DNA of 64,000 nt from Bdellovibrionia bacterium (GTDB lineage Bacteria; Bdellovibrionota; Bdellovibrionia; Bdellovibrionales; JAGQZY01). The notes under the pieces are model-generated. The model was given only the letters and a program-made list of their open reading frames with translations, was not told where the DNA came from and did not search any database. Shown here one piece after another: positions 26,454 through 35,062 of the stretch (positions within the stretch are counted from its first letter, which is position 1; every line of letters begins with the position of its first letter). Where the stretch lies: the NCBI GenBank assembly GCA_030427805.1, contig JAUICP010000005.1, positions 124,001 to 188,000 of the forward strand, in the 5' to 3' direction. The position numbers and the translations under genes are program-made.

Positions 26454-27362
26454 TTGGAAAAAAAATCGCCGCTTAAAATTGAAAATCTCGTTAAAAAGTA
26501 CGGTGCTTTTACGGCCGTTGATTCTGTCAGTTTTGAAATGAAACCGGGTGAAATTTTTGGGCTCCTTGGACCCAATGGTGCGGGAAAAACCTCGATTATC
26601 TCCTGTATTGTGACTCTGCAAGAACAGACTTCAGGCAAAATTGAAGTCTTTGGCCACGATTGCCAAAAAGAAACGAAGCTGGCAAAAGCGGCCATTGGAT
26701 TTGTACCCCAAGAACTCATTAATCATGGTTATTTCAGCGTCGAAGAGATTCTCCATTTCCACTCTGGATACTACGGTCGCTCTAACAACACCGAGAGAAT
26801 TCACTACCTTCTCGATAAGCTCGCTCTTTTTGAACACAAAGATAAAAAAGTAAAAGCCTTGTCGGGTGGAATGAAAAGGCGCCTTCTTATTGCCAAGGCA
26901 TTGGTTCACGAGCCGGAGTTACTTTTACTGGACGAGCCCACAGCCGGTGTTGATATTGAGTTGCGAACATCTCTTTGGGATTTTGTTGAAGAGTTGAGAA
27001 AAGATGGTCTTTCTATTTTACTGACCACCCACTATCTCGAAGAAGCCGAAGAGCTTTGTGATCGTGTGGGGATCTTGCAGCGAGGGCAACTTAAAAAGAT
27101 CGGACCCACGGCGGAGCTTATCAAGGAGCTTACGCAAAGAGAAATTATGATTAAGGTCTCTAGAGAGTTAGAGCTGATACAGCACGCTCATTTGATCGAG
27201 CAAGAAGGACAGCACCTTAAATTTCGCGTTCCCTCTGATAAGGGCGTTGGGGATTTAATTAATGACCTGGGACTCGATTTGAATCTCGTCATGGATTTGA
27301 GTATTAAAGAAGGTTCTCTCGAAGATGCTTTCTTGAGTATTTTAGGAGGAGACGTTCAATGA
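26454..27362 (+). CDS. ABC-2 type exporter ATP-binding protein
   Basis: Walker A G-P-N-G-A-G-K-T-S near residue 41, Q-loop V-P-Q-E, signature A-L-S-G-G-M-K-R-R near 137, Walker B L-L-L-L-D-E-P-T and H-loop T-T-H-Y. The C-terminal ~70 residues are the extension of drug/polysaccharide-type ABC-2 ATPases (DrrA/CcmA-like). Start placed at TTG 26454 because GGGGGA precedes it at six bases; a TTG at 26430 is also in frame. It overlaps the permease by ATGA, so the two form one transporter. Substrate unknown. Confidence 0.92.
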   Translation: MEKKSPLKIENLVKKYGAFTAVDSVSFEMKPGEIFGLLGPNGAGKTSIISCIVTLQEQTSGKIEVFGHDCQKETKLAKAAIGFVPQELINHGYFSVEEILHFHSGYYGRSNNTERIHYLLDKLALFEHKDKKVKALSGGMKRRLLIAKALVHEPELLLLDEPTAGVDIELRTSLWDFVEELRKDGLSILLTTHYLEEAEELCDRVGILQRGQLKKIGPTAELIKELTQREIMIKVSRELELIQHAHLIEQEGQHLKFRVPSDKGVGDLINDLGLDLNLVMDLSIKEGSLEDAFLSILGGDVQ

Positions 27363-28156
27363 AAAAAACTTCTGATCTTACGTGGACTCCCTTTTTCTCT
27401 CTCTACAAAAGGGAGTTAAACCGATTTTTAAAAGTGATTTTCCAAACTGTTTTTACACCTCTGATTACCGCCTCACTCTACCTTCTCATTTTTGGAGTGT
27501 CCCTCGGTAAAAGCATCACCCTCTCGTCAGGGCTTTCTTACCTCAGTTTTCTTATTCCGGGTCTCGTGATGATGTCTGTGCTTAATAACTCGTTTCAAAA
27601 TTCATCCAGTTCCGTTGTGAGCGGAAAATTTTCTGGTGACCTTGAGGACCTCAGGGTCGTCCCGTTGAGTGTTTCACAAATTCTTTGGGCCATGTCCATT
27701 GGCGGACTGACCCGGGGTTTTATGGTCGGCAGTATCACGTTTTTTGTCGGACAAGTGTTTCACTATGTGGTGATTGGCGAACTTCTGAGTGTGGAACAGC
27801 CCCTCGTTTTACTCTTTTTTCTCATCATCGGTGGGCTCAGCTTTGCCCAACTGGGAATTGCCGTGGCCTTTTGGGCAAAAACCTTCGATCAAATGTCGGC
27901 GGTAGGTGCTTTTGTCTTAACTCCACTCATATACCTTGGCGGAGTTTTTTTCTCCATCGAGAGCCTCCACCCATTTTGGAAAAGCCTTTCGTATTTTAAT
28001 CCCATGCTCTACTTCATTAATGGGGTTCGCTATGGTCTTCTCGGCCAGTCTGATGTGGAACCGTGGATGGCAGCCGGAATATCATTACTAGCCCTCTGTG
28101 GATTCTATTTTTTAGCCCGCTTTGTCCTCAAAAAAGGTCATTATTCGCGCTGGTAG
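27359..28156 (+). CDS. ABC-2 type exporter permease
   Basis: A 265-residue protein with six membrane segments. The signature of the ABC-2 permease family (F-L-I-P-G-L-V-M-M near residue 63 and L-T-P-L-I-Y-L-G-G-V-F-F near 188) is present, and F-N-P-M-L-Y-F-I-N-G-V-R-Y is typical of the C-terminal part. Partner of the ATPase that it overlaps by four bases. Could export a drug, lipid or polysaccharide. Confidence 0.92.
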   Translation: MKKTSDLTWTPFFSLYKRELNRFLKVIFQTVFTPLITASLYLLIFGVSLGKSITLSSGLSYLSFLIPGLVMMSVLNNSFQNSSSSVVSGKFSGDLEDLRVVPLSVSQILWAMSIGGLTRGFMVGSITFFVGQVFHYVVIGELLSVEQPLVLLFFLIIGGLSFAQLGIAVAFWAKTFDQMSAVGAFVLTPLIYLGGVFFSIESLHPFWKSLSYFNPMLYFINGVRYGLLGQSDVEPWMAAGISLLALCGFYFLARFVLKKGHYSRW

Positions 28157-28299
28157 CTTCTTAAAATTAGAGTTTGGCTTGAGACTTGAGCTCTCTGACC
28201 AATTTGGAACCTAAAATGTCATAAAAAGAAGGATTTACAGTCCTTCTAGAAGTGGACCTCATTTTGCTTTATAAAGGCAGGATTAAACGTGAGGTTTCA

Positions 28300-29538
28300 T
28301 TGTCACTAGGTACTAAGAATTTTATCAGTCTTTTGCTATTTTGCCTGAGTATTACGGGATTTAGTTGGGTCGTTAAAGCCCAAAACAATACCGATAGTGT
28401 CGGGCCCTATAGTTTTACCACGAGCGACCTCATTTACGAAAGCTTCGTTGAAAACTCTCAAAGGTACCAAGGGCCTTACAGTTCTTACATTCTGCCGCCC
28501 TTTGATCCGAATCGCTATGTTCGCAGTTTCCTGACACAAGCTGGGCCTTACAATCCCAACTTTGGAGTTCTCGGAAGTTTTTCTAACCTTGGCTCCTTCG
28601 GTCTATTCGGCGATTCGCTCCTCAACCCGGAGCAAGTATTTAAAGCCCTCAAGAACTGGGAAGAGTATTCCATTCGAATGGCAGAGCTTGCGGGAGCAGC
28701 GAGTCCCTTTGGCCCCAATAGCCAACTTCTCGCTGAAATGACCATGCGACAAATGGCAGCCTGGATGCCTGCCATGAATACAGTGGATGGTCCCTTGGCG
28801 GAGCTCGGTGCTTTATTTCACCAAGGCGTTCAATCGGCAACGGGCCCCAATGGATTTACCGGAGTTTGGGGCTTTGACATTGATCAAAGTGGACAATTCA
28901 GAGACAAGCATGGATTTTTAATTCGTCAATCGAGAGATCTCGAGGTTGATGGAAAGAACAAACAAGTCCAGCTCTACGAAATATACGATGCAGACCAAGC
29001 AATGAAACTCTCTGAGATTCCTGGCTTTCACGATCTTCATTTTGGAGTGCGAGGGCAAATCAAAAAAATGGGTTCAATATTTAAAATTCCAGTAACTCCC
29101 AGAAACGAGAGATGGGTTTCGATTATGCTTCTTGCAAAGAGGCCGGGAGATCGTTTTCGATTGCGAGTTCTCGATAAAAATGGTGATCCAGTTCCGGGGA
29201 TGGTTGCCGGTGACAAAGAAAATATGCCACCCTTTATCAGGCTTGAAGTGCCAAAAGAGCGAGAAGTCATGATCGAAGTGGAATACTTCGAATCCTCTGC
29301 CCAATTCTTTTGGACTCCTTGGCACATCTACTTAGATTCCTTTTTTCAGTTTTGGTCGAGCAAGAAGTACCGCCCCTCAAAAGGACAGTTTGGACTTTAT
29401 GTATCGGGAGCCCCTTTAAATGCTCCAGTGGGCGGGAAAGAACAGTTCTATCTGCGCCACTACGAACCCGAAAAGTATTTTCCTCAGCAAGAAGCATTTT
29501 CGCGAAATAATAATTCTTGCGAATACCTCTTTTTGTAA
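28300..29538 (+). CDS. Secreted protein of unknown function
   Basis: Start placed at TTG 28300, preceded by GAGG at six bases, which leaves a clean signal peptide (N-F-I-S-L-L-L-F-C-L-S-I-T-G, cleavage after about V-K-A-Q). A GTG at 28252 gives 16 extra residues. The mature protein, about 385 residues, begins with a Tyr/Pro/Phe/Gly-rich part (L-P-P-F-D-P-N-R-Y, L-G-S-F-S-N-L-G-S-F-G-L-F-G) and ends with a beta-rich domain (R-F-R-L-R-V-L-D-K-N-G-D-P). I recognise no family. A hairpin (AGAAGGA/TCCTTCT, 28227-28247) lies just upstream. It is followed by the secreted esterase gene, both likely exported. Confidence 0.7.
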   Translation: MSLGTKNFISLLLFCLSITGFSWVVKAQNNTDSVGPYSFTTSDLIYESFVENSQRYQGPYSSYILPPFDPNRYVRSFLTQAGPYNPNFGVLGSFSNLGSFGLFGDSLLNPEQVFKALKNWEEYSIRMAELAGAASPFGPNSQLLAEMTMRQMAAWMPAMNTVDGPLAELGALFHQGVQSATGPNGFTGVWGFDIDQSGQFRDKHGFLIRQSRDLEVDGKNKQVQLYEIYDADQAMKLSEIPGFHDLHFGVRGQIKKMGSIFKIPVTPRNERWVSIMLLAKRPGDRFRLRVLDKNGDPVPGMVAGDKENMPPFIRLEVPKEREVMIEVEYFESSAQFFWTPWHIYLDSFFQFWSSKKYRPSKGQFGLYVSGAPLNAPVGGKEQFYLRHYEPEKYFPQQEAFSRNNNSCEYLFL

Positions 29539-29690
29539 TTTCGTTAAAACTCGAGTGATGATGCAACGCGAATCCTCTGCTAGAAGGGGAATTCCAATTT
29601 CTCCGTGACCCTAGGAGCGTTTCAAGTTAGGTTCCGGCCAAATTTTTAGGGTTTTAAAAGATCTGAAGGCTGGATGACTTGGGGGATTCT

Positions 29691-30671
29691 ATGAGATCTA
29701 TCATCGCAATTTTATTAATTACTTTTTCACTCGTAAGTGCAGAGGCGCAATTCACGATTTTCAACCCTTTTGGGCCCGCCAACGCTGAGCCTATTGTTTA
29801 CGTTCCACAAAACGTTCAAGGTCCCGTACCCGTTGTCGTTATGCTTCACGGTTGTACTCAAGACGGAAGTGTTTTTGCCCGCGCAACGCACATGAATACA
29901 GTGGCTGATAATAATGGATTTGCTGTTATTTATGCTCAGCAGAGCCGCACAAATAACCCATTGAATTGCTTTAATTGGTTTGATTCTCGTAATCACCGCC
30001 GCGGTGGACCCGAGCTTCAAGCCATCATGGATACAATCAGTAACCTCGGTAGCCAAATTCAAATCGACCCCCGCAGAATTTATGTCGCAGGTTTTTCTGC
30101 AGGTGGAGCCATGGCTTCTCTTTTAATGGCATGCTACAGCGATGTTTTCGCAGCTGGTGCGATTCACTCAGGATTGGCCTTTGCCGCTGCTAGCAACCAA
30201 TTTTCTGCCCTTTCTGTAATGAAAAATCCAAGTTCAATTGATGTGACTCGATCTGCAGAATTAGCAGCAGCCTGCTCAGGAAAGGCGGCTCAGCCAGTTC
30301 CTACTTTTGTGATTCACGGAACCAACGATACAGTCGTTCATCCCGGGCACTCACAAATGATTATCGATCAATTCCTAATGAGTAATGACATGGTTGATGA
30401 TGGCCAGTTAAACGGCAGTGTATCGGCAAATATCTTCTCGTCTGAAACAGTAGAGGGAGCCCTTCCAGCGAATCTTCTCATCTACAACAACGGAGCCTAT
30501 CCTTCGATGGCTCAGCTCATTGTTAAAGGTATGGATCACGCTTGGAGTGGTGGAAGTCCTTCGGTTCAATATACTGATCAAAGAGGCCCCGATGTGAGCG
30601 ATCTCATTTGGCGTTTTTTCTACAGAAATTACCGTCATTCAGAGGCGACAGAAGGATTCTACAGCTACTAA
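29691..30671 (+). CDS. Secreted PHB-depolymerase/CE1-family esterase
   Basis: Signal peptide (S-I-I-A-I-L-L-I-T-F-S-L-V-S-A-E-A) then an alpha/beta hydrolase of the PHB depolymerase / LpqC / feruloyl esterase type. Oxyanion segment M-L-H-G-C-T-Q; nucleophile Ser136 in G-F-S-A-G-G-A-M; acidic residue in H-G-T-N-D-T-V-V; histidine in M-D-H-A-W-S-G-G. These blocks are shared by extracellular short-chain PHB depolymerases and CE1 acetylxylan or feruloyl esterases, so either a polyester or a xylan decoration could be the substrate; the presence of a GH10 enzyme in the window favours the latter weakly. ATG 29691 follows GGGGGA. Confidence 0.88.
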   Translation: MRSIIAILLITFSLVSAEAQFTIFNPFGPANAEPIVYVPQNVQGPVPVVVMLHGCTQDGSVFARATHMNTVADNNGFAVIYAQQSRTNNPLNCFNWFDSRNHRRGGPELQAIMDTISNLGSQIQIDPRRIYVAGFSAGGAMASLLMACYSDVFAAGAIHSGLAFAAASNQFSALSVMKNPSSIDVTRSAELAAACSGKAAQPVPTFVIHGTNDTVVHPGHSQMIIDQFLMSNDMVDDGQLNGSVSANIFSSETVEGALPANLLIYNNGAYPSMAQLIVKGMDHAWSGGSPSVQYTDQRGPDVSDLIWRFFYRNYRHSEATEGFYSY

Positions 30672-30717
30672 GCGGTAAAATGCTGAAAAATAAAGCCTTC
30701 TGGGCTTTTCAGTCCCC

Positions 30718-30746
30718 AAAAAGCAAGCCTGAGCGCTTGCTTTTTT
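30718..30746 (+). terminator. Rho-independent terminator after the esterase gene
   Basis: GCAAGC (30723-30728) pairs with GCTTGC (30735-30740), extended by five A (30718-30722) against the T-run 30741-30746. A second smaller hairpin (AAAGCC/GGCTTT) precedes it. It separates the esterase from ffh. Confidence 0.75.
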
Positions 30747-30796
30747 CGTATTCTATGGCAAAGCTAATGCCTTGAAGTTTAAAGGAAATTGAGCCC

Positions 30797-32137
30797 ATGT
30801 TTGATCAACTCTCAGGAAAAATCGTAAATAGTTTTAATACTCTTCGCGGAAAAAAGCGAATTAGCGAGGAGAATATTGAGCAATCTATTAAAGAGATCCG
30901 ACTCAGTCTTCTTGAAGCTGATGTTAACTTTAAAGTCGTTAAAGCTTTTATTGATCGAGTTAAGGCCAAAGCCGTTGGTACTGATGTAATTAAGGGCGTT
31001 CAGCCCGGCGAACAATTCGTAAAGATTGTGCACGACGAGCTCGTCGGTATTCTCGGTGGAGAAACCGAAGAGCTAAAACTCAAGTCAGATCCCGCTGTTA
31101 TTTTTCTCGTTGGTCTTCAGGGAACAGGTAAAACGACGACTTCTGGAAAGCTTTCACGCTACGTAAGAGATAAGCTTGGCAAAAAGCCCGGGCTTGTGCC
31201 AGCAGATATCTATCGACCAGCGGCCATTGATCAGCTTAAAACCTTGGCTGGGCAAAATTCAATTCCAGTGTTCGATACTCAAGTGGGCCAAGATCCACGG
31301 GACATTGTCAAAAAAGCAAAGTCTTGGGCAAAAGATGAAGGCCTCGATGTTGTCATTGTCGATACTGCCGGTCGTCTGCAAATTGACGAAGATTTGATGA
31401 CCGAACTTTCTGATATTAAAAAGATATGGACTCCAGACGAAGTCATTCTCGTTGCCGATGCCATGCTCGGACAGCAGTCGGTGAATGTGGCAGAAGGCTT
31501 TCACAAGCAACTCGGATTAACCGGTCTTGTTTTGACCAAGGTTGACGGTGACGCCAGAGGGGGTGCGGCCCTTTCTATTCGTGAAGCCACCGGCGTACCT
31601 ATTAAATTTTTAGGGGTTGGTGAAAAGCAAGATGCCCTCGAAGTTTTCCATCCGGATCGCCTGGCGGGGCGAATCCTTGATATGGGAGACGTTCTTTCTC
31701 TTGTCGAAAAAGCGCAAGAGGTTATCGACGAAAAAGAAGCTGAAAAGCAGGCCAAGAAAATGGCAAAAGGGGAATTCACAATTGATGATTTCCTCGGGCA
31801 AATTAAACAAATCAAAAAGCTCGGGTCCATGGAAGGCCTAATGAAAATGCTTCCTGGGATGGGGCAAATGTCAAAACAACTTGAGGGCATGGCTCCAGCT
31901 GATGATGAACTCAAGAAAATCGAAGCCATTATTTCGTCGATGACTAAAAAAGAACGGCAAGATCACCGAATCATTAACGGTTCTCGCCGAGTGCGCATTG
32001 CCAAGGGTTCAGGGACACGTGTGAGTGACGTGAATAAATTCATTAAGCAGTTTGAGGCCTCTAAAAAAATGATGACCCAAATGATGAAAATGGGTCTCGG
32101 CGGTGGAGGCCTAGGCGGAATGAAGTTTCCGTTTTAA
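30797..32137 (+). CDS. ffh: Signal recognition particle protein Ffh
   Basis: SRP54 GTPase that binds signal sequences and 4.5S RNA for co-translational membrane targeting. N domain at residues 1-85; G domain with P-loop G-L-Q-G-T-G-K-T-T near 107-115, D-T-A-G-R and T-K-V-D-G-D-A-R-G-G; methionine-rich M domain from about 300 with G-S-R-R-V-R-I-A-K-G-S-G near residue 400. The C-terminus is short and Gly/Met-rich (M-G-L-G-G-G-G-L-G-G-M-K). ATG follows AAAGGAAATTG. Confidence 0.97.
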   Translation: MFDQLSGKIVNSFNTLRGKKRISEENIEQSIKEIRLSLLEADVNFKVVKAFIDRVKAKAVGTDVIKGVQPGEQFVKIVHDELVGILGGETEELKLKSDPAVIFLVGLQGTGKTTTSGKLSRYVRDKLGKKPGLVPADIYRPAAIDQLKTLAGQNSIPVFDTQVGQDPRDIVKKAKSWAKDEGLDVVIVDTAGRLQIDEDLMTELSDIKKIWTPDEVILVADAMLGQQSVNVAEGFHKQLGLTGLVLTKVDGDARGGAALSIREATGVPIKFLGVGEKQDALEVFHPDRLAGRILDMGDVLSLVEKAQEVIDEKEAEKQAKKMAKGEFTIDDFLGQIKQIKKLGSMEGLMKMLPGMGQMSKQLEGMAPADDELKKIEAIISSMTKKERQDHRIINGSRRVRIAKGSGTRVSDVNKFIKQFEASKKMMTQMMKMGLGGGGLGGMKFPF

Positions 32138-32182
32138 CAAGGCTCCCTCAAAGCTTGGTTTATTGTGTGCCTGAGTTCACAT

Positions 32183-33430
32183 CTACAGTGCCTTGAGTAC
32201 AAAATGGTCGACAACGGCATCACCATTGGTCTGAAAAACAAAAACTGTAGCTCTATCGGTATTACCCGTCGTAAACACAATTTCTAACCTTTTGTATTTG
32301 TTCTTAATAATGCGCCAGTCAGTGAGTTGTTGGCCACCACCATAGTTTTTAATTCCAATTTGTGTGGCGGATTTGCCATTTCCCTTGCCATCGTAGTCCT
32401 TAACAAAGGCCCACATCCTATAGGCTGAATAGGGGCGCAGACCAGTGATGACTTGATGGGCACCGGCGGAACCTCTGAGGCGAAGGGCATCACTTCCCCT
32501 GAATTCGTCGCCCGAAATACTTGTGTTCCCATAGGTTGACCAAAACTTTTTACCGTTTTCAAAATTGTGATTTTTAATTTTATTGGGACGGGGACCGCTG
32601 GCATTTCTTTTTTGAAAGGCCCGCATATAATCAATTTTCATGGTCTTATTGAAATTCTGTTTTTGCTGATTAGTGGGGTTCCAGGCCCAATTACCTCCAA
32701 TCGCCAGATTGGCGATCATGTACATGGGTTGACTCGGTAAGTACATTCCAGGAAATTGCCCCGATCTAATCTGGTGAACCTGTTTGCCATTATAATACCA
32801 AGTGATTTTGTTTTTTTCCCAGAGCGTGCCATAGGTGTGAAACCCATTTACTGGCGACTTGCCCATTTTGCCGATGTGTTTATGGGCCTCATTACTATCA
32901 TCTTGCCAGTGGAGATTAAAATTGAGTCGATTCGGTTGCCGACCGAGATGTTCAAAAATATCAATTTCAGCTCGATCAGGGTCGATGCCGGGGCCCGGTT
33001 TTTTGGGCATCGTCCAAAATGCCGGCCAGGTGCCTTGTCCGGTTGGAATATCGATTCGTGCTTCGAAGTAACCGTAAAGTTGGGCATGACTGTCGTGTGA
33101 GGAGATCATTCCGGAGTTGTATTCTTGTTGCCAGCCACCGCACCAATTATCTTTTGCAACCGCTTTGATGACTAAGTTGCCATTAGAAACACTGACGTTT
33201 CCATCGCGATAGCATTGGAGTTCACCGTGTTGCTCACGGAGGGTTCTGCCTCCTTGGCCATTCCAGAAATAACGAGTCGCCCACTTATTTCGATTGAGCT
33301 GGCTGCCATTGAATTCATCTCTGAATGTGGATTGCCAATAATATTCTGGTGTACCTGCATTCACGAAAAGAATGCTGAGAGTAGTGATTCCTAAGATCAA
33401 TAGGATGATATTTCTCTGCTTTTTCCCCAT
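32183..33430 (-). CDS. Secreted GH16 beta-glucanase-like enzyme with C-terminal carbohydrate-binding-like domain
   Basis: Signal peptide to about residue 26, then a GH16 jelly-roll. The catalytic motif is E-I-D-I-F-E with nucleophile Glu155 and acid/base Glu160, the E-x-D-x-x-E arrangement of laminarinase-type GH16. Other blocks: F-R-D-E-F-N-G near 38, G-Y-F-E-A-R-I-D near 120, F-W-T-M-P-K. After about residue 285 a second beta domain begins with I-K-N-H-N-F-E-N-G, resembling the CBM4/9/16-type modules. Substrate likely a beta-1,3- or mixed glucan. Start ATG 33430 after GGACGGGGA. Confidence 0.9.
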   Translation of the reverse strand: MGKKQRNIILLILGITTLSILFVNAGTPEYYWQSTFRDEFNGSQLNRNKWATRYFWNGQGGRTLREQHGELQCYRDGNVSVSNGNLVIKAVAKDNWCGGWQQEYNSGMISSHDSHAQLYGYFEARIDIPTGQGTWPAFWTMPKKPGPGIDPDRAEIDIFEHLGRQPNRLNFNLHWQDDSNEAHKHIGKMGKSPVNGFHTYGTLWEKNKITWYYNGKQVHQIRSGQFPGMYLPSQPMYMIANLAIGGNWAWNPTNQQKQNFNKTMKIDYMRAFQKRNASGPRPNKIKNHNFENGKKFWSTYGNTSISGDEFRGSDALRLRGSAGAHQVITGLRPYSAYRMWAFVKDYDGKGNGKSATQIGIKNYGGGQQLTDWRIIKNKYKRLEIVFTTGNTDRATVFVFQTNGDAVVDHFVLKAL

Positions 33431-33446
33431 TTATTCCCCGTCCTTA

Positions 33447-33605
33447 ATGTCCGATATTCCCAATTATGATGAGTTGCAGCAACTATTCCAAGGGGTTTTC
33501 GGAGCGTTTGATTCTGAGACTCATTACCTGTTTAATTTCAGTAGTTTAGAGATTTTGTTGGCGGAGGGTAAGGGGTATCTGTTTAGGCTTTTAGGGGGTA
33601 TCTGA
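33447..33605 (+). CDS. Possible 52-residue protein, doubtful
   Basis: Within the 396-base gap 33431-33826 there is an open frame starting ATG 33447 (M-S-D-I-P-N-Y-D-E-L-Q-Q-L-F-Q) with codon use like the neighbours and an amphipathic, Phe/Leu-rich sequence. No ribosome binding site is visible and no family is recognised, so it may be a remnant. The rest of the gap (33606-33826) appears non-coding apart from the candidate promoter at 33729. Confidence 0.25.
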   Translation: MSDIPNYDELQQLFQGVFGAFDSETHYLFNFSSLEILLAEGKGYLFRLLGGI

Positions 33606-33728
33606 AATATGGACAGCAAAGCCCTTCTCCAGGAGGGCCGAACTGAGGGCGAATAAAACTGCTTTAAGTAGCTGATATTACGAAGGTCTTGCCGACCAAA
33701 GCCCGATCCAGATTCCTCGACTTTCCGC

Positions 33729-33757
33729 TTGCGAAATACCTTCAGTTTGTGTACAAC
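33729..33757 (+). promoter_or_regulatory. Candidate promoter of the rpsP operon
   Basis: TTGCGA (33729-33734), a 17-base spacer and TACAAC (33752-33757). Four of six matches in each box with ideal spacing, 69 bases before the rpsP start. Confidence 0.4.
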
Positions 33758-33826
33758 TTCTGTTTCAACTATTGCGGAGAGTTAGGCCTCTAGTCTAGCT
33801 AATGAAGCTCAAAGGAGAATAGTGAA

Positions 33827-34078
33827 ATGGTTGTAATCCGATTATCTCGTCGTGGAATGAAAAAGCAGCCTCGATATAGAATTACTGTTGCTGACCAACG
33901 TAGATGGCGCGATGGGCGCTATATTGAAGTGATTGGTCAATTCAATCCTTCACCTCGAGGAAGCGAAGAAAAGCTCACTCTTGATCTTGATAAAGCAAAA
34001 GACTGGATCAAAAAAGGGGCTCAACCAAGCGAGAGAGTAAAGAAACTCATCGCTATGGCGGAAAATAATTCAAATTAA
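33827..34078 (+). CDS. rpsP: 30S ribosomal protein S16
   Basis: Complete 83-residue S16: M-V-V-I-R-L-S-R-R-G, Y-R-I-T-V-A-D-Q-R-R-W-R-D-G-R-Y-I-E, G-Q-F-N-P. Start preceded by AAAGGAG. First gene of a cluster in the common order rpsP-khpA-rimM-trmD-rplS. Confidence 0.97.
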   Translation: MVVIRLSRRGMKKQPRYRITVADQRRWRDGRYIEVIGQFNPSPRGSEEKLTLDLDKAKDWIKKGAQPSERVKKLIAMAENNSN

Positions 34079-34158
34079 GATTTACAGCGTCATAGTCCTC
34101 GTCCAAAATAAGGGTAGATGGTGACTGTGATAGCGAAGATTGAATGGGTGAGGTGAAT

Positions 34159-34410
34159 ATGGCATACGATCCTTCAAGTTTAAAAGACCTCGTCGAATTT
34201 ATGGCAAAAGCTTTAGTTGACGACCCTGGGCAAGTTGAAGTGAATGAAGTTGTTGGGGAACAAACCACGGTTGTAGAACTCAGTGTTTCTAAAGAAGACC
34301 TTGGTAAAGTGATTGGTAAGCAAGGCCGTACGGCTAAATCAATGCGAACAATTCTAAATGCAGCCAGCACAAAACTTCAGAAGCGAAGTGTCCTTGAGAT
34401 AGTCGAGTAA
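34159..34410 (+). CDS. khpA: KH-domain RNA-binding protein KhpA
   Basis: An 83-residue single KH domain. The G-x-x-G loop is G-K-Q-G-R-T in [13 protein letters not shown], near residue 52. KhpA proteins bind RNA broadly and in other bacteria pair with KhpB/Jag. Start placed at ATG 34159 with GAGGTG upstream; ATG 34144 is also in frame. Lies between rpsP and rimM as in many genomes, but here a terminator follows it. Confidence 0.92.
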   Translation: MAYDPSSLKDLVEFMAKALVDDPGQVEVNEVVGEQTTVVELSVSKEDLGKVIGKQGRTAKSMRTILNAASTKLQKRSVLEIVE

Positions 34411-34431
34411 GAAGGCTTCAATTGTAATTTG

Positions 34432-34462
34432 AAAGGCGCACTCTAGGGTGCGCTTTTTTTTT
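34432..34462 (+). terminator. Rho-independent terminator between khpA and rimM
   Basis: GCGCAC (34436-34441) pairs with GTGCGC (34448-34453) and is followed by nine T (34454-34462); A residues upstream extend the stem. It splits the rpsP-khpA part from rimM-trmD, which then starts 45 bases later. Confidence 0.85.
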
Positions 34463-34506
34463 ATCTAAATCATGTTGTTCAATCTTTCAGACATAGAGAA
34501 TCCAAT

Positions 34507-35061
34507 ATGAGTCTTTATATAAAGGTCGGAAAAGTATTAAGCCCCCAAGGAATTCGTGGAGAATTATTCCTCTTTGTTTTTTCGGGCGATGCGTTTTGGC
34601 TTGAAGAAATCGATCATATTGTACTGAGTAAGACCGACAGCGACGAGCCGATCGAAATGCCTGGTAGTCAGTTTCAAATACAATCCCACAGGCCCCATAA
34701 AAAAGAAGGAAAGCAGGGTTACGTCGTGAGCCTAACAGGTGTTGATAGCAGGGACCTCGCTGAAGAGTTGAGTAAATCCTTTGCCTATATTTCTGAAGCA
34801 CACATGAGTTCAAGTGATACTTCAGGTGAAGAATTAATACTTAGAGAGCTACTTCAATATAAGGTGATAGATAAAACCCTTGGAGACGTCGGGGTCGTTG
34901 TGGGTTTTTCAGGGACTCAGATGCAAGATCTCATTGAAGTTGAGTACATGGGGAATCAATACTATATTCCCTTCGTCGATCAGTTGGTTCCAGAAATTGA
35001 TCACGAGCAAAAGGTGATTCATACCGAATTGCCAGAGGGCCTCGTGCCGGAGGGAAAGTAA
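34507..35061 (+). CDS. rimM: Ribosome maturation factor RimM
   Basis: 184 residues. N-terminal RimM domain with K-V-G-K-V-L-S-P-Q-G-I-R-G-E (residues 6-19, family G-x-x-x-x-x-x-G-[IL]-x-G-E) and C-terminal PRC-barrel domain (V-V-G-F-S-G-T-Q-M-Q-D-L-I-E-V, I-P-F-V-D-Q-L-V-P-E-I-D). Helps mature the 30S head near S19. The stop is two bases from trmD. Confidence 0.93.
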   Translation: MSLYIKVGKVLSPQGIRGELFLFVFSGDAFWLEEIDHIVLSKTDSDEPIEMPGSQFQIQSHRPHKKEGKQGYVVSLTGVDSRDLAEELSKSFAYISEAHMSSSDTSGEELILRELLQYKVIDKTLGDVGVVVGFSGTQMQDLIEVEYMGNQYYIPFVDQLVPEIDHEQKVIHTELPEGLVPEGK

Positions 35062-35062
35062 A

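Noticed and set aside
26343-26719. Open frames on the minus strand across the prfC-ABC junction
   Set aside because: They are antisense to strongly conserved genes on the plus strand.
30700-30760. SRP 4.5S RNA next to ffh
   Set aside because: The hairpins here are a normal terminator; the conserved SRP loop (GGAA/AGCAG) is absent.
33372-33446. N-terminal extension of the 52-residue frame
   Set aside because: These bases are the signal-peptide region of the GH16 gene on the other strand; a gene there would be fully antisense.
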